From an uncultured Pseudomonadales bacterium (GTDB lineage: Bacteria > Pseudomonadota > Gammaproteobacteria > Pseudomonadales > Azotimanducaceae): DNA of 64,000 bases. The number at the start of each line of letters is the position of its first letter. The stretch's first letter is position 1. The notes under the pieces are model-generated. The model was not told the origin of the DNA. It searched no databases and saw nothing but the letters and a program-made list of their open reading frames with translations. This document shows, in pieces, positions 34,396 to 43,404 of the stretch. Made by a program: the position numbers and the translations under genes. The stretch covers positions 1,295,617 to 1,359,616 of the forward strand of contig OX638346.1 in the NCBI GenBank assembly GCA_951813515.1, given 5' to 3'.

Positions 34396-35726
34396 AGCCC
34401 CGGCGGGATGTCTACGAATCGTTGGTTGATCTGGAGGTGGACCCAAATACTCGCGAAGTAGCCTAGCGCGATCACCGGCGTCCATTTCAGGTGGCCGAAG
34501 AACGTGTACCTGCCGCGAGCTTGTCCCATGAGCGCCACGCCTGCAGCCGACCCGATGGACAGCATGCTGCCTCCGACGCCCGCCGTCAGCGTAACAAGGA
34601 GCCACTGGTTCAGGTCCATCTCCGGATTCATCTGCAGCACCGCCACCATGACGGGGATGTTGTCGACGATGGCGGACAGGATCCCCACCATCGTGTTAGC
34701 GATTGTCGGGCCCAATTCGACGTACATGTAGGCCGAGACCATGTCGAGGTAGCCGATGAATCCCAGACCGCCCACGCACATGATGACGCCGAAGAAAAAG
34801 AGCAGCGTGTCCCACTCGGCGCGGGACACTTCGCGGAAGCTGTCGAATCCCTGGATGTCGCCCACCTCCGCACCGCGCCCCACTCTCACCAAGTTCGAGG
34901 TCCTGTTCAGGTAGTGCCCGAATATCTTGAGATAAGCGAGGCCGGTCATCATGCCGAGGAACGGAGGCAGGTGCAGGAAGTTGTGGAAGGAGACTGCCGT
35001 GGCGATCGTGCAGGCAAACAGAAACATGATGCGCTTGGCCCCGCGCTTCATGACGACCTCCTCGTCCTCCACGGACGGGGTTTCGTTCCTCACCGCGAAT
35101 GACATGAAGAGCGCGGGAATGATGTAGTTCACGACCGACGGCACGAAAAGGGCGAAGAAGGTGAAGAAATCCACCAGGCCACGCTGCCAGACCATCAATG
35201 TCGTGATGTCTCCGAACGGGCTGAACGCCCCACCCGCATTCGCCGCCACCACGATATTGACGCAGGCGATACCGATGAACCGCCGATTGCCCCGGCCAAC
35301 GGCCAGGACCACCGCACACATCACGAGCGCCGTGGTCAGGTTATCGATGATGGGCGACAGGAAGAAGCTGATGACGCCCGTGATCCAGAACAGACGGCGG
35401 TAGCTGAAACCCCTGCGGACAAGCCAGGATCGCAGCGCGTCGAAGACCCGCCTCTCGCTCATCGAGTTGACGTAGGTCATTGCGCAGAGCAGGAACAGGA
35501 AGAGCTCGCCGAACTCGACCAGGAAATGTTTGACCGCTTCGTGGGTCTCCGCCCCCGTGCCACCACCGGCATATTGGGCGGCGATGATCGCCCAGATCAC
35601 GCCCGCCGCGAGCATGACGGGCACGGACTTCCTCAGGTGCGTGAACTCTTCGACAATGACGAGCGAGTAGGCCAAGACAAATATCGCGATGGCCGCAAAC
35701 CCAACCCAATGCGCCGTGAGATCCAT
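34392..35726 (-). CDS. nhaD: NhaD-type Na+/H+ antiporter
   Basis: 444 residues with about twelve hydrophobic segments. Characteristic blocks are SPIIDNLTTALVMCAVVLAVG, CVNIVVAANAGGAFSPFGDITTLMVW and GILSAIVDNIPVMVAVL, as in the marine and Vibrio NhaD family. It exports Na+ or Li+ in exchange for protons at alkaline pH. It is followed by a cytochrome b561 gene with a 4-bp overlap. Confidence 0.9.
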   Translation of the reverse strand: MDLTAHWVGFAAIAIFVLAYSLVIVEEFTHLRKSVPVMLAAGVIWAIIAAQYAGGGTGAETHEAVKHFLVEFGELFLFLLCAMTYVNSMSERRVFDALRSWLVRRGFSYRRLFWITGVISFFLSPIIDNLTTALVMCAVVLAVGRGNRRFIGIACVNIVVAANAGGAFSPFGDITTLMVWQRGLVDFFTFFALFVPSVVNYIIPALFMSFAVRNETPSVEDEEVVMKRGAKRIMFLFACTIATAVSFHNFLHLPPFLGMMTGLAYLKIFGHYLNRTSNLVRVGRGAEVGDIQGFDSFREVSRAEWDTLLFFFGVIMCVGGLGFIGYLDMVSAYMYVELGPTIANTMVGILSAIVDNIPVMVAVLQMNPEMDLNQWLLVTLTAGVGGSMLSIGSAAGVALMGQARGRYTFFGHLKWTPVIALGYFASIWVHLQINQRFVDIPPGL

Positions 35727-35848
35727 ATTTCCTCGCTGCAGTCAGGCGCCGACGGTCGACCGCACGTGCGAGCGGCCAGTCAACGCGGGGTTCCAGGCAA
35801 ACAAGTCTGCCAAACGCCGACCGTTTCGGCTACGACGCGTGCGAGGTG

Positions 35849-35900
35849 TGTCAACGCAAAGTAGAAATGTCCCCTGTTGTCCCAAGTAGAAATATCCCCT
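35849..35900 (+). mobile_element. Possible insertion-sequence end with two direct repeats
   Basis: TGTCAACGC is followed by AAGTAGAAATGTCCCCT (35859-35875) and AAGTAGAAATATCCCCT (35884-35900). Tandem end repeats after a TG dinucleotide are a feature of IS21-like termini, and a decayed istB exists at 62.7 kb. No transposase gene is here; the remaining 35901-36017 holds an imperfect GACCTTG/CAAGGTC hairpin (35953-35994) and no gene. Confidence 0.35.
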
Positions 35901-36017
35901 CCGTCACTCGGGTCAGGGATCGGAAACTCGGGCAGCCGTTGGCCTTCGCTCCCGACCTTGAGCGGAAGGAGCGTAGCGACCGGAGCGCAAGGTCGCGCGC
36001 CGTTATCCGGCCGCCGC

Positions 36018-37670
36018 CTATAGCGTCGCCGTGATCTCCCCGAGCTTGCGCGTCAGGAGCCGGTTTTCCCGGTAGTCGATGGGGATGACGACCAGGCTGG
36101 GGCCGTCCTCTGTGAACGACGATGCCAGTGCGTCCTTGAGATCGCGGCTATTGCCACAGTAATGGCCGTGCCATCCGAACGCCGAGGCCAACTGCATCCA
36201 GTCCGGGTTGTCGAAGGACAGTTCCGTGTGCCGGCCAAACGTGGTCTCCTGTTTCCAGGCGATGAGGCCGTATTCGTGGTCCTCCCACACCAGCACGGTG
36301 ATATTGACGCCAAGACGCCTCGCGGTCTCCATTTCCTGCACGTTCATGAGAAACCCGGCATCGCCGCAGATCGCGAGGATGCGTCGATCCGGATACACGA
36401 TGGCGGCGGCGATCGCACCCGGAAGGGCGAATCCCATTGAACAGAATCCGTTCGGAATCAGGCATGTATTCGGCGCGTTGCAGTGATAGTGACGCGCGAT
36501 CCACATCTTGTGGGCACCGACGTCGGACAGCAGGACATCCTCGGGTCCAAGCACTGCCCGGGAGTCCGCAATCGCCTTCTGCGGCCTGATGCTGCCCTCG
36601 GTATCGTCATCCGCGTGCTCCATGATGTCCGACCACATTTCCCGGCGCAGCGATCTCTGGTTCGACAGGTCGAAGGAGAGTCCCCCCGCCGCATCCACGC
36701 GTTCATTCAACATCCACAGCATGTGCGCCAGGTCGCCGACCAGTTCCACCTCCGGGCAGTAGTGCTCATCGACCTCCGCGGGCAGGAAGTCGGCGTGCAC
36801 GATGCACTTGTCCGCGCTCGGGTTCCAGAGCCGCGGGTGGTACTCCACCATGTCGAACCCCAGAGACAGCACGAGGTCGGCTTCGTCGATGGCGAGATTG
36901 ATCCTGTCGCGCGCACCGAGCCCGGCGGTGAAGAGACAGTAGTCGGCATCCATGTCGACGCAGCCTTTCGCCATGAACGTACTGACCACGCCAATTCCGG
37001 TCTTTTCGCAGAACCGTTGCAACTGGTTGCTTGCACGTCGCCGGATGCAACCATTGCCGGCGAGAATGACTGGATTGCTCGCTTTTCGCAGAAGCTCAAA
37101 CGCCTGGTCCACGATCTTGTCGTCCGGGACAGATCGTCGAAGGCGTCTCGGAACAAGAGGCCGAGCAGACGTCTCGAGGCTCGCGACATCTTCCGGCAGC
37201 TCGATATGCACCGCCCCCGGTTTCTCCGTCGTCGCGACGCGCACCGCCTTGCGCACGATCTCGGGAATGGTGCCGGGGGCCCGCACGGTCTCCGCCCACT
37301 TCGTCACGGGTTCGAACATCGCGACGACATCCATCACCTGGTGTGATTCCTTGTGCAGTCGATGCGTCGTGCCCTGTCCCGTGAGCACCAGCATGGGCGC
37401 GCGGTCCATGTTGGAGTCCGCCACCCCCGTGATGAGGTTCGTCGCGCCGGGCCCCAGGGTCCCGAGACACACCGCCGGATGGCCGGTCAATCGCCCGTAG
37501 ATTTCCGCCATGAAGGCCGCACCCTGCTCGTGCCTGGTAAGCACGAAGGTGATCTGTTTCGAGGCCTCGAGCGAGATCATGAAGTCGGCATTCTCTTCAC
37601 CGGGCACGCCGAATATGTACTCGATGCCTTCCTTCTCCAGGCACTCGACGAATAGATCAGAAGCCTTCAT
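36018..37670 (-). CDS. Acetolactate synthase-like thiamine-diphosphate enzyme
   Basis: 550 residues. MKASDLFVECLEKEGIEYIFGVPGEENADFM is the N-terminal pyrimidine-binding domain with the ThDP glutamate-containing region (TRHEQGAAFMAE, E48), and GDAGFLMNVQEMETARRLGVNITVLV holds the C-terminal ThDP motif (GDxGF...N). The sequence resembles biosynthetic and catabolic acetolactate synthases more than oxalyl-CoA or benzoylformate decarboxylases. No regulatory small subunit is adjacent, so a catabolic or standalone role is likely. Confidence 0.8.
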   Translation of the reverse strand: MKASDLFVECLEKEGIEYIFGVPGEENADFMISLEASKQITFVLTRHEQGAAFMAEIYGRLTGHPAVCLGTLGPGATNLITGVADSNMDRAPMLVLTGQGTTHRLHKESHQVMDVVAMFEPVTKWAETVRAPGTIPEIVRKAVRVATTEKPGAVHIELPEDVASLETSARPLVPRRLRRSVPDDKIVDQAFELLRKASNPVILAGNGCIRRRASNQLQRFCEKTGIGVVSTFMAKGCVDMDADYCLFTAGLGARDRINLAIDEADLVLSLGFDMVEYHPRLWNPSADKCIVHADFLPAEVDEHYCPEVELVGDLAHMLWMLNERVDAAGGLSFDLSNQRSLRREMWSDIMEHADDDTEGSIRPQKAIADSRAVLGPEDVLLSDVGAHKMWIARHYHCNAPNTCLIPNGFCSMGFALPGAIAAAIVYPDRRILAICGDAGFLMNVQEMETARRLGVNITVLVWEDHEYGLIAWKQETTFGRHTELSFDNPDWMQLASAFGWHGHYCGNSRDLKDALASSFTEDGPSLVVIPIDYRENRLLTRKLGEITATL

Positions 37671-38003
37671 GGGTGTTCCTTGAGTTTCCGCGCATGCAAT
37701 CTTTAGGGTATGCGGTGGCTACGGGGGTTCACTATATCTGTAAGGATGAGGTACCTGGATACCCGAAGAGGTGCCAAGCGGAACCCGGCGCAGTATGCGC
37801 CGGAAGGCCAGACTTCCGTCGAGGCGGTAGCCGCGCACGCTCACATCGACACGCGGTGGAAGGTACATGTCCACCTTCGCCGATGTTCACACGGCATGAC
37901 AGCCACGTCGACGGGCTTCGAAACGTCATCCGGATTGTGGCGGTTTCCCGTCGCCCGGATTGATAACATGGCCAGCGGGCGAGTCGACGGAAACGGATTT
38001 GCG
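37671..38003. other. 333-bp spacer
   Basis: Divergent upstream region of the acetolactate-synthase-like gene and the small hypothetical gene. A rightward open frame runs through most of it from 37710, in frame with the hypothetical gene, but its Arg-rich composition does not look coding. No clear operator or repeat seen. Confidence 0.4.
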
Positions 38004-38291
38004 ATGACAGAAGACCAGGCGCGGGAAATGCGCGATGCGACGCGTGCGGACGCAGTCGCCAAGGTTGTCGGCGACGTGCTGTGGCGATTCAACGAAGAGC
38101 ACGAAGAGGCCATCACCGTGTACGACGTCATCGGCATGGTCATGGAAGACCTGATCCTCCAGGGCATGTGCCCCGCATGTCTCGCGAATGCGATCGACGT
38201 TGCCTATTCGAACGCCAACGCCGCCCGCGACGTGCACATCACCGATGAGCAGGCGGTGCGGCGGCAGAACAAGCCCGACGTGTTCCATTAG
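38004..38291 (+). CDS. Hypothetical acidic protein with a CxxC motif
   Basis: 95 residues from ATG 38004, which has GGAAACGGA upstream; ATG 37968 is an alternative. The body, MTEDQAREMRDATRADAVAK... VIGMVMEDLILQGMCPACLANAIDVAYSNANAARD, is helical and acidic, with CPAC near residue 58. I do not recognise the family. The codon composition looks coding, unlike the upstream extension. Confidence 0.55.
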   Translation: MTEDQAREMRDATRADAVAKVVGDVLWRFNEEHEEAITVYDVIGMVMEDLILQGMCPACLANAIDVAYSNANAARDVHITDEQAVRRQNKPDVFH

Positions 38292-38473
38292 CCGAGAAAA
38301 CCGTCGGCGGCTTCGCCTGCGGTGTGTTTCACGCCCGCCCCAGAGCCCTCTGCTTCGCCCCTTCCTCCCGTTCCGCAACGCGCCTCTCTCGCGATGCCTT
38401 GCCCGCTAGGCAATTGCGATAGCATGTCGGCAATCACCCGCTTTCGCTTAAGGACCGACGCTCGGGAGGCGCA

Positions 38474-39388
38474 ATGAAGTACACCGACATCACCTATGAG
38501 ACGGACGACCGTGTTGCGTTCGTGACACTGAACCGGCCGGAGAAGCTGAACGCTCTCAGCAACAATCTGCGCGGGGAGGTGATGGACGCGATGCGCGAGG
38601 CCGAGCACGACGACAACGTCGGCGTGATCATTCTGCGGGGGGCCGGGCGCTCCTTCTCGGCGGGTTACGACCTGACTCCGGCCCGCAGCGCCCAGGACGA
38701 CAGTTTCGTCGACCACAGGTCACAACTTCCCGACACCGGCAGTACCCACCCCGGGGCGACGCAATGGGCGCGGCACGTCGTGATGACGAACTGGATCATC
38801 TGGGAGCTGGCGAAACCCGTCATCGCCCAGGTCCAGGGACATTGCCTTGCCGGCGGCACCGAACTGGCGACCACCTGCGATTTTCGCATCGTCGCGGAGG
38901 ACGCCCAAATCGGTTACCCGCCGGTACGCGCCATGACCACCATGGACATGATGTGGGCGCCCTGGCATCTGCCGCCGGCAAAGGCGAGGGAATTCGCTTT
39001 CATGGGCGATTCCTTCTCCGGCAGCGAAATGGCGCGGCTCGGCTGGGCCAACTACGCCGTGCCAAAAGAAGAGCTGGGAGAGTTCACGGAGAAATTCGCC
39101 CGTCGCCTCGGCTTCATCGACAACGAGATGCTGATGTACACCAAACGCGCGGTGAACCGGCAGTATGAAACCATGGGCATACGCACGGCGTTGCACTCCG
39201 GAACGGAGATCCAAGCCTTGAGCTCCCAGCGCGCCGCAGGCGCGGAATGGGGACGCCGCGTGCGGGAAGACGGATTGAAGGCTGCGCTGGAATGGCGCGA
39301 TGGCCCCTTCCGGGATTTTCGCGGTGCCTACGACAGCGCGCCAAAGGACCGCGCCGTGGCCGGCACGGAAAAGAAGGGCGAGGAGTAG
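38474..39388 (+). CDS. Enoyl-CoA hydratase/isomerase family protein
   Basis: 304 residues after a GGGAGG Shine-Dalgarno. Crotonase motifs are VAFVTLNRPEKLNALS, RSFSAGYDL (first oxyanion loop) and AQVQGHCLAGGTELATTCDFRIVAEDAQIGYP (second oxyanion loop). The usual catalytic Glu position is occupied within MTTMDMMWAP, and the protein carries an extra stretch after the first loop, so substrate and exact reaction are uncertain. It is followed by patB after 43 bp. Confidence 0.85.
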   Translation: MKYTDITYETDDRVAFVTLNRPEKLNALSNNLRGEVMDAMREAEHDDNVGVIILRGAGRSFSAGYDLTPARSAQDDSFVDHRSQLPDTGSTHPGATQWARHVVMTNWIIWELAKPVIAQVQGHCLAGGTELATTCDFRIVAEDAQIGYPPVRAMTTMDMMWAPWHLPPAKAREFAFMGDSFSGSEMARLGWANYAVPKEELGEFTEKFARRLGFIDNEMLMYTKRAVNRQYETMGIRTALHSGTEIQALSSQRAAGAEWGRRVREDGLKAALEWRDGPFRDFRGAYDSAPKDRAVAGTEKKGEE

Positions 39389-39431
39389 GCCTCGAGGAAA
39401 CCCGTTCCGCTCCCGGGTTACGACAGAGCCC

Positions 39432-40565
39432 ATGGCCTACGACTTCGATTCGGTCATCGAGCGCGCGGCTACCGCGAGCACCAAGTGGGTCCTTTACGGC
39501 CCCGAAGTCCTGCCGTTCTGGGTGGCCGACATGGACTTCAAGGCGCCGCCGGGACTGCTTGCGGCGGTGGAACAACGCCTCAGTCACGGCATTCTCGGGT
39601 ACACCCAACCTCCACCCGCACTGGAGGACGCCTTTGTGGCGTGGCTGCTGGACCGTTTCGGCTGGTCCGTCTCCCGGGACTGGCTCGTGTGGCTGCCGGG
39701 GGTCGTTCCCGGTCTCAACCTCGCCGGACGCGCTGTCGGCGCTCCGGGTCAGAGTCTCCTGGTACCCGTCCCGGTCTACCACCCGTTCCTGTCCGTGCCC
39801 GCCAATGCGGGAAAGCAAGCCATCTTTGTCGACCTGGTTCGCGAAGGCGGCCGCTGGATCATGGATATCGACCGGCTCGAAGCGGCGGTGCGGCCAACGA
39901 CATGTGCGCTGCTGCTGTGCAGTCCGCAAAACCCGACGGGCCGCGCATATGATCGCGGCGAACTCGAAACGCTGGTGGACTTCTGCCTGCGGCACGACCT
40001 CACGCTGGTGAGCGACGAAATCCACTGCGGCCTGCTGCTGGATTCGACCGCTTCGCATGTGCCAACCGCAACGCTGAATCCCGAACTCAGGAGCATCTCG
40101 CTCTTCAGCCCGAACAAGGCATACAACATACCCGGCCTGGGTCTGGGCGTGGCTGTCATCCCGGACCCGGCCTTGCGCGATGCGTTCGAGAACGCGGATC
40201 CGGGTCTCGTCGCCGAAATCTCGCCGCTCGCATTCGCGGCCGCGTCGTGGGCCTATACCGATCGGTCAGATTGGCTCGCCGCAGTCACCGCTTACCTGGC
40301 GCAGAACCGGGACCTGCTGGAAGAGACGGTCGGAATGCTGGACGGGGTCGAAATGACCCACGTGCAGGCGACCTATCTCGGATGGCTAGACGTCCGCACC
40401 CTTGGGCTTGAGGATGCCAACTCACACTTCGTGCGATTCGGCATCGGCCTCTCCGACGGCGAACAGTTCGGCGCCCCGGGATTTCAACGCTTCAACTTCG
40501 GCTGTCCGCGCGTCACCCTCGAGCAGGGTCTGTCGCGCCTGGCTGAAGCGGTCCGAAACGCGTAG
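39432..40565 (+). CDS. PatB/MalY-type PLP-dependent C-S lyase
   Basis: 377 residues from ATG 39432. MAYDFDSVIERAATASTKW and LPFWVADMDFKAPPGL are typical of the MalY/PatB family, as are SPQNPTGRAY and VSDEIHCGLLL; the PLP lysine is in SLFSPNKAYNIPGLGLG. Such enzymes have cystathionine beta-lyase activity, cleaving C-S bonds of cystathionine and related cysteine S-conjugates, and some regulate transcription. nhaA starts 10 bp later. Confidence 0.88.
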   Translation: MAYDFDSVIERAATASTKWVLYGPEVLPFWVADMDFKAPPGLLAAVEQRLSHGILGYTQPPPALEDAFVAWLLDRFGWSVSRDWLVWLPGVVPGLNLAGRAVGAPGQSLLVPVPVYHPFLSVPANAGKQAIFVDLVREGGRWIMDIDRLEAAVRPTTCALLLCSPQNPTGRAYDRGELETLVDFCLRHDLTLVSDEIHCGLLLDSTASHVPTATLNPELRSISLFSPNKAYNIPGLGLGVAVIPDPALRDAFENADPGLVAEISPLAFAAASWAYTDRSDWLAAVTAYLAQNRDLLEETVGMLDGVEMTHVQATYLGWLDVRTLGLEDANSHFVRFGIGLSDGEQFGAPGFQRFNFGCPRVTLEQGLSRLAEAVRNA

Positions 40566-40575
40566 ACCGACATCC

Positions 40576-41790
40576 ATGGACCGGCCCGCGCAACCCGCCC
40601 GGATCACAGCCGCAATCGGCGAGTTCATCCGACTCGAATCCGCCGGCGGAATCCTTCTGCTCGCCGCGGCCATCGCGGCCCTTGTCGCCGTGAACACGCC
40701 TTTCGCGACGGCATATGCGGGACTGGTGGACACCACCATCGCCGTGCAGGTGGGCGCGATCGCCATCGAAAAGCCGCTCCTCCTGTGGGTGAACGACGGG
40801 CTGATGGCGGTGTTCTTCTTTCTCATCGGACTCGAGGTCAAACGCGAATTCCTGGAGGGCGAACTGTCCTCCGCAAGCCAAGTGGTACTGCCGGGCCTTG
40901 GAGCAATCGGAGGCATGGCGGTCCCGGCGGCCATCTATGCGTCGCTTAATTGGCAGGATCCGCTGGCACTCGATGGCTGGGGGATCCCGGTCGCCACCGA
41001 CATCGCGTTCGCACTGGCTCTGTTAAGTGTCTTCGGTCGACGCGTACCGCCTTCGCTCAAGATTTTCCTGCTGACGCTCGCCATCTTCGACGACCTCGCA
41101 GCCATCGCGATCATCGCGATCTTCTACTCGGCGGACCTGTCCCTCACGGCGCTGCTTGTGGGCATCGCCGCGCTGGGCGTCGGTGTGATCCTGAACCGAC
41201 TCCACGTAACGCGGGTGACGGCCTACGTATTCGTCGGTGTCGTGTTGTGGGTCGCCATGTTGAAGTCGGGCGTGCACGCGACTCTTGCGGGCGTTCTCAT
41301 CGCCTTCTGCGTTCCCATGCGCGGCCCCGAAGGACGCTCGCCCCTGAGACAGCTCGAAGAGGACCTGCACGCCCCCGTCGCGTACGCGATCCTCCCCGTG
41401 TTCGCGTTCGTCAACGCGGGCATTGCCCTTGGCGGGATCGGCATCGACGACATGCTTCATCCCGTGACGCTCGGCGTCGCGGCGGGGCTTTTCCTCGGCA
41501 AGCCCGCCGGCATCGTCGCTTTCGTCGGAATCGGCGTACTGCTGCGGTTCGCGTCCTTGCCGAATGGGGTCACCTGGGGGCAGGTACTGGGCGTCGCCTG
41601 GGCCTGCGGAATCGGGTTCACGTTGAGCCTCTTCATCGCGGGTCTTGCTTTCGAGCACGGTAGCGGCGATTACTTCGCGGGAGACCGACTGGGAATCCTT
41701 GTCGGATCGGTGGCTTCGGCCGTGGCGGCCTGGCTGGTATTGCAGTGGAGCTTGGGGCCGGGCCGGGAGGAAACCAGCGAGCAGGCCTGA
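40576..41790 (+). CDS. nhaA: NhaA-type Na+/H+ antiporter
   Basis: 404 residues from ATG 40576. NhaA hallmarks are VNDGLMAVFFFLIGLEVKREFLEGEL, VPAAIYA, GWGIPVATDIAFALALLSVFG with the discontinuous helix IV, and LAIFDDLAAIAIIAIFY with the two ion-binding aspartates. GIGFTLSLFIAGLAFE is near the end. It exchanges two protons for one Na+. It is 10 bp from patB and converges on the SSS symporter gene. Confidence 0.94.
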   Translation: MDRPAQPARITAAIGEFIRLESAGGILLLAAAIAALVAVNTPFATAYAGLVDTTIAVQVGAIAIEKPLLLWVNDGLMAVFFFLIGLEVKREFLEGELSSASQVVLPGLGAIGGMAVPAAIYASLNWQDPLALDGWGIPVATDIAFALALLSVFGRRVPPSLKIFLLTLAIFDDLAAIAIIAIFYSADLSLTALLVGIAALGVGVILNRLHVTRVTAYVFVGVVLWVAMLKSGVHATLAGVLIAFCVPMRGPEGRSPLRQLEEDLHAPVAYAILPVFAFVNAGIALGGIGIDDMLHPVTLGVAAGLFLGKPAGIVAFVGIGVLLRFASLPNGVTWGQVLGVAWACGIGFTLSLFIAGLAFEHGSGDYFAGDRLGILVGSVASAVAAWLVLQWSLGPGREETSEQA

Positions 41791-41800
41791 CGCCGGGAGG

Positions 41801-43387
41801 TCAGACCTGCTGTCCCGGACTGTCCTCTTCGCCTCGGAAGATCTCTTCCACGTGCTCCTCCGGCAAGGGCGCGGTCAGTTTGGACACGACGAAGGTCACG
41901 ACCACACCGACGCCTTCGCCTATCGCGGCACAGGAAATGGGATTGCCCCCTTCCCCGGCCAGCCAGGCGACGATCGTGTGCAGCACGCCCATGCCTTCCA
42001 CCCAAGATGGATTCAGTACCTGCCCGTGCAGAATGGCGAACGTCGCAAAACCGGATATCAACCCCGCATAGGCGCCGCGGCGGGTGACACCTCGCCACAG
42101 AGCCCCCAGGACCAGGGGTCCGGCAAACGCCGCCATCATGCCGCCGACGCCAATCCAGACGATCAGCGCGATGTTGCGCTGCATGAAAAGCCAAGCCAGC
42201 AGCGTGCACAGAATCAGCACCACCACGGTAGACCAGCGGCTGATGAGAAGTTCCATGCGGTCGTGCTCTTCCTCCGTGGCGTTCGGCGCCAGGTACCGCG
42301 CAAACGTTCGCCGATACAGGTCGTTGGCGATGACCTGCGACGACGACACCACGAGGCCATCCGCGGTCGACATGATTGCGGCGAGGATGCCGACGCCGAT
42401 CAGCGCCGCCAGCCAGGTCGGGAACAATTCGATAAACAGAATCGGCAGCGCTTCGTTCGGGTTCGCGCCCTCATCGTAAAGCGAGTCCCCTACCAGCGCG
42501 CGAGCCACCAGGCCGCCGAGGCCCAGCATGCCCAGTGTCAGACCGAAGGTGAACGCGAGCTTGATGAAGGTGCGCTGCTGACCCGTGTCCTTCAACGCCC
42601 AGAGCTTGTTGCCGAGGTGCGGCAAAAGCCCCAGCGGCAGGTGCGCCAACGGTATGCAGGCGATCGACCACCACGAGTGCAGCAGCGGCGTGCTCTTGTT
42701 CAGGGGGCCGACGAGATGGTCATCCTGCGCATCCAGGTTGTCGATCAGGCCGGACAGTCCGCCTTCCACGCCAACCGCGAACATGAACAGGAATATCACC
42801 ACGACCGCGAGGATCAGCATCATGACCCCCTGGGCAGCGTCAGTGAGAATGTCCGCATGGGCACCGCCCATCACGACGTAGATCGCCAGCACAGTGGAGG
42901 TCACGATCAGCGCCCACATCTTCGGCATGCCGAGCATGACCTCGAACATCACGAGGCCGGACACCAACTGCCCGACGATGTAGAAGAACAGCACCAGCGA
43001 CAGCAGGGAGATGACGACACGGATGCCGTCGGATTGATAGCGATCACCCAGGTACTCCGGAATGGACCGATTGCCGAATCGATTCCCCGACGTCGCGATG
43101 AGACGCATGGAAATGAGCACGCCGAAGTAAACGCCGATGGGGTAGAGGAAGTTGCTCCAGATGGTGGCCGTGCCGAATTCGTAGGCGAGGCCCGGCCCGC
43201 CGAGAAATGTAGCGCCGCTGGCCGTGGTGGCCGCGAAAGCGAAGGCGAGCACCCAGGGGCCATAGGCTCCTCGCGCCGTCGCGAAGTCGTCGGCATGCTT
43301 GACGCGCCGCTTGCCGATCACGCCAATCGCGAGCATGGCTCCCGTGTAGAGAGCGAGGAAGAGCCAGGACCAGGTGATCAGGGTCAT
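41801..43387 (-). CDS. Sodium:solute symporter (SSS) family protein
   Basis: 528 residues from ATG 43387. About thirteen membrane segments; FAFAATTASGATFLGGPGLAYEFG and the GGLVVSSSQVIANDLYRRTFARYL region (preceded by AAIMSTAD) fit SSS transporters, whose helix 8 serines bind Na+. The extended SSS set includes proline, pantothenate and acetate carriers; the substrate here is not clear. Upstream of it lies the 45-bp repeat array. Confidence 0.88.
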   Translation of the reverse strand: MTLITWSWLFLALYTGAMLAIGVIGKRRVKHADDFATARGAYGPWVLAFAFAATTASGATFLGGPGLAYEFGTATIWSNFLYPIGVYFGVLISMRLIATSGNRFGNRSIPEYLGDRYQSDGIRVVISLLSLVLFFYIVGQLVSGLVMFEVMLGMPKMWALIVTSTVLAIYVVMGGAHADILTDAAQGVMMLILAVVVIFLFMFAVGVEGGLSGLIDNLDAQDDHLVGPLNKSTPLLHSWWSIACIPLAHLPLGLLPHLGNKLWALKDTGQQRTFIKLAFTFGLTLGMLGLGGLVARALVGDSLYDEGANPNEALPILFIELFPTWLAALIGVGILAAIMSTADGLVVSSSQVIANDLYRRTFARYLAPNATEEEHDRMELLISRWSTVVVLILCTLLAWLFMQRNIALIVWIGVGGMMAAFAGPLVLGALWRGVTRRGAYAGLISGFATFAILHGQVLNPSWVEGMGVLHTIVAWLAGEGGNPISCAAIGEGVGVVVTFVVSKLTAPLPEEHVEEIFRGEEDSPGQQV

Positions 43388-43404
43388 GCGGAACGTTCCT
43401 CCTT

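Noticed and set aside
37710..38003. N-terminal extension of the CxxC protein by about 98 residues
   Set aside because: The composition is Arg/His-rich and not coding-like, and good starts exist downstream.
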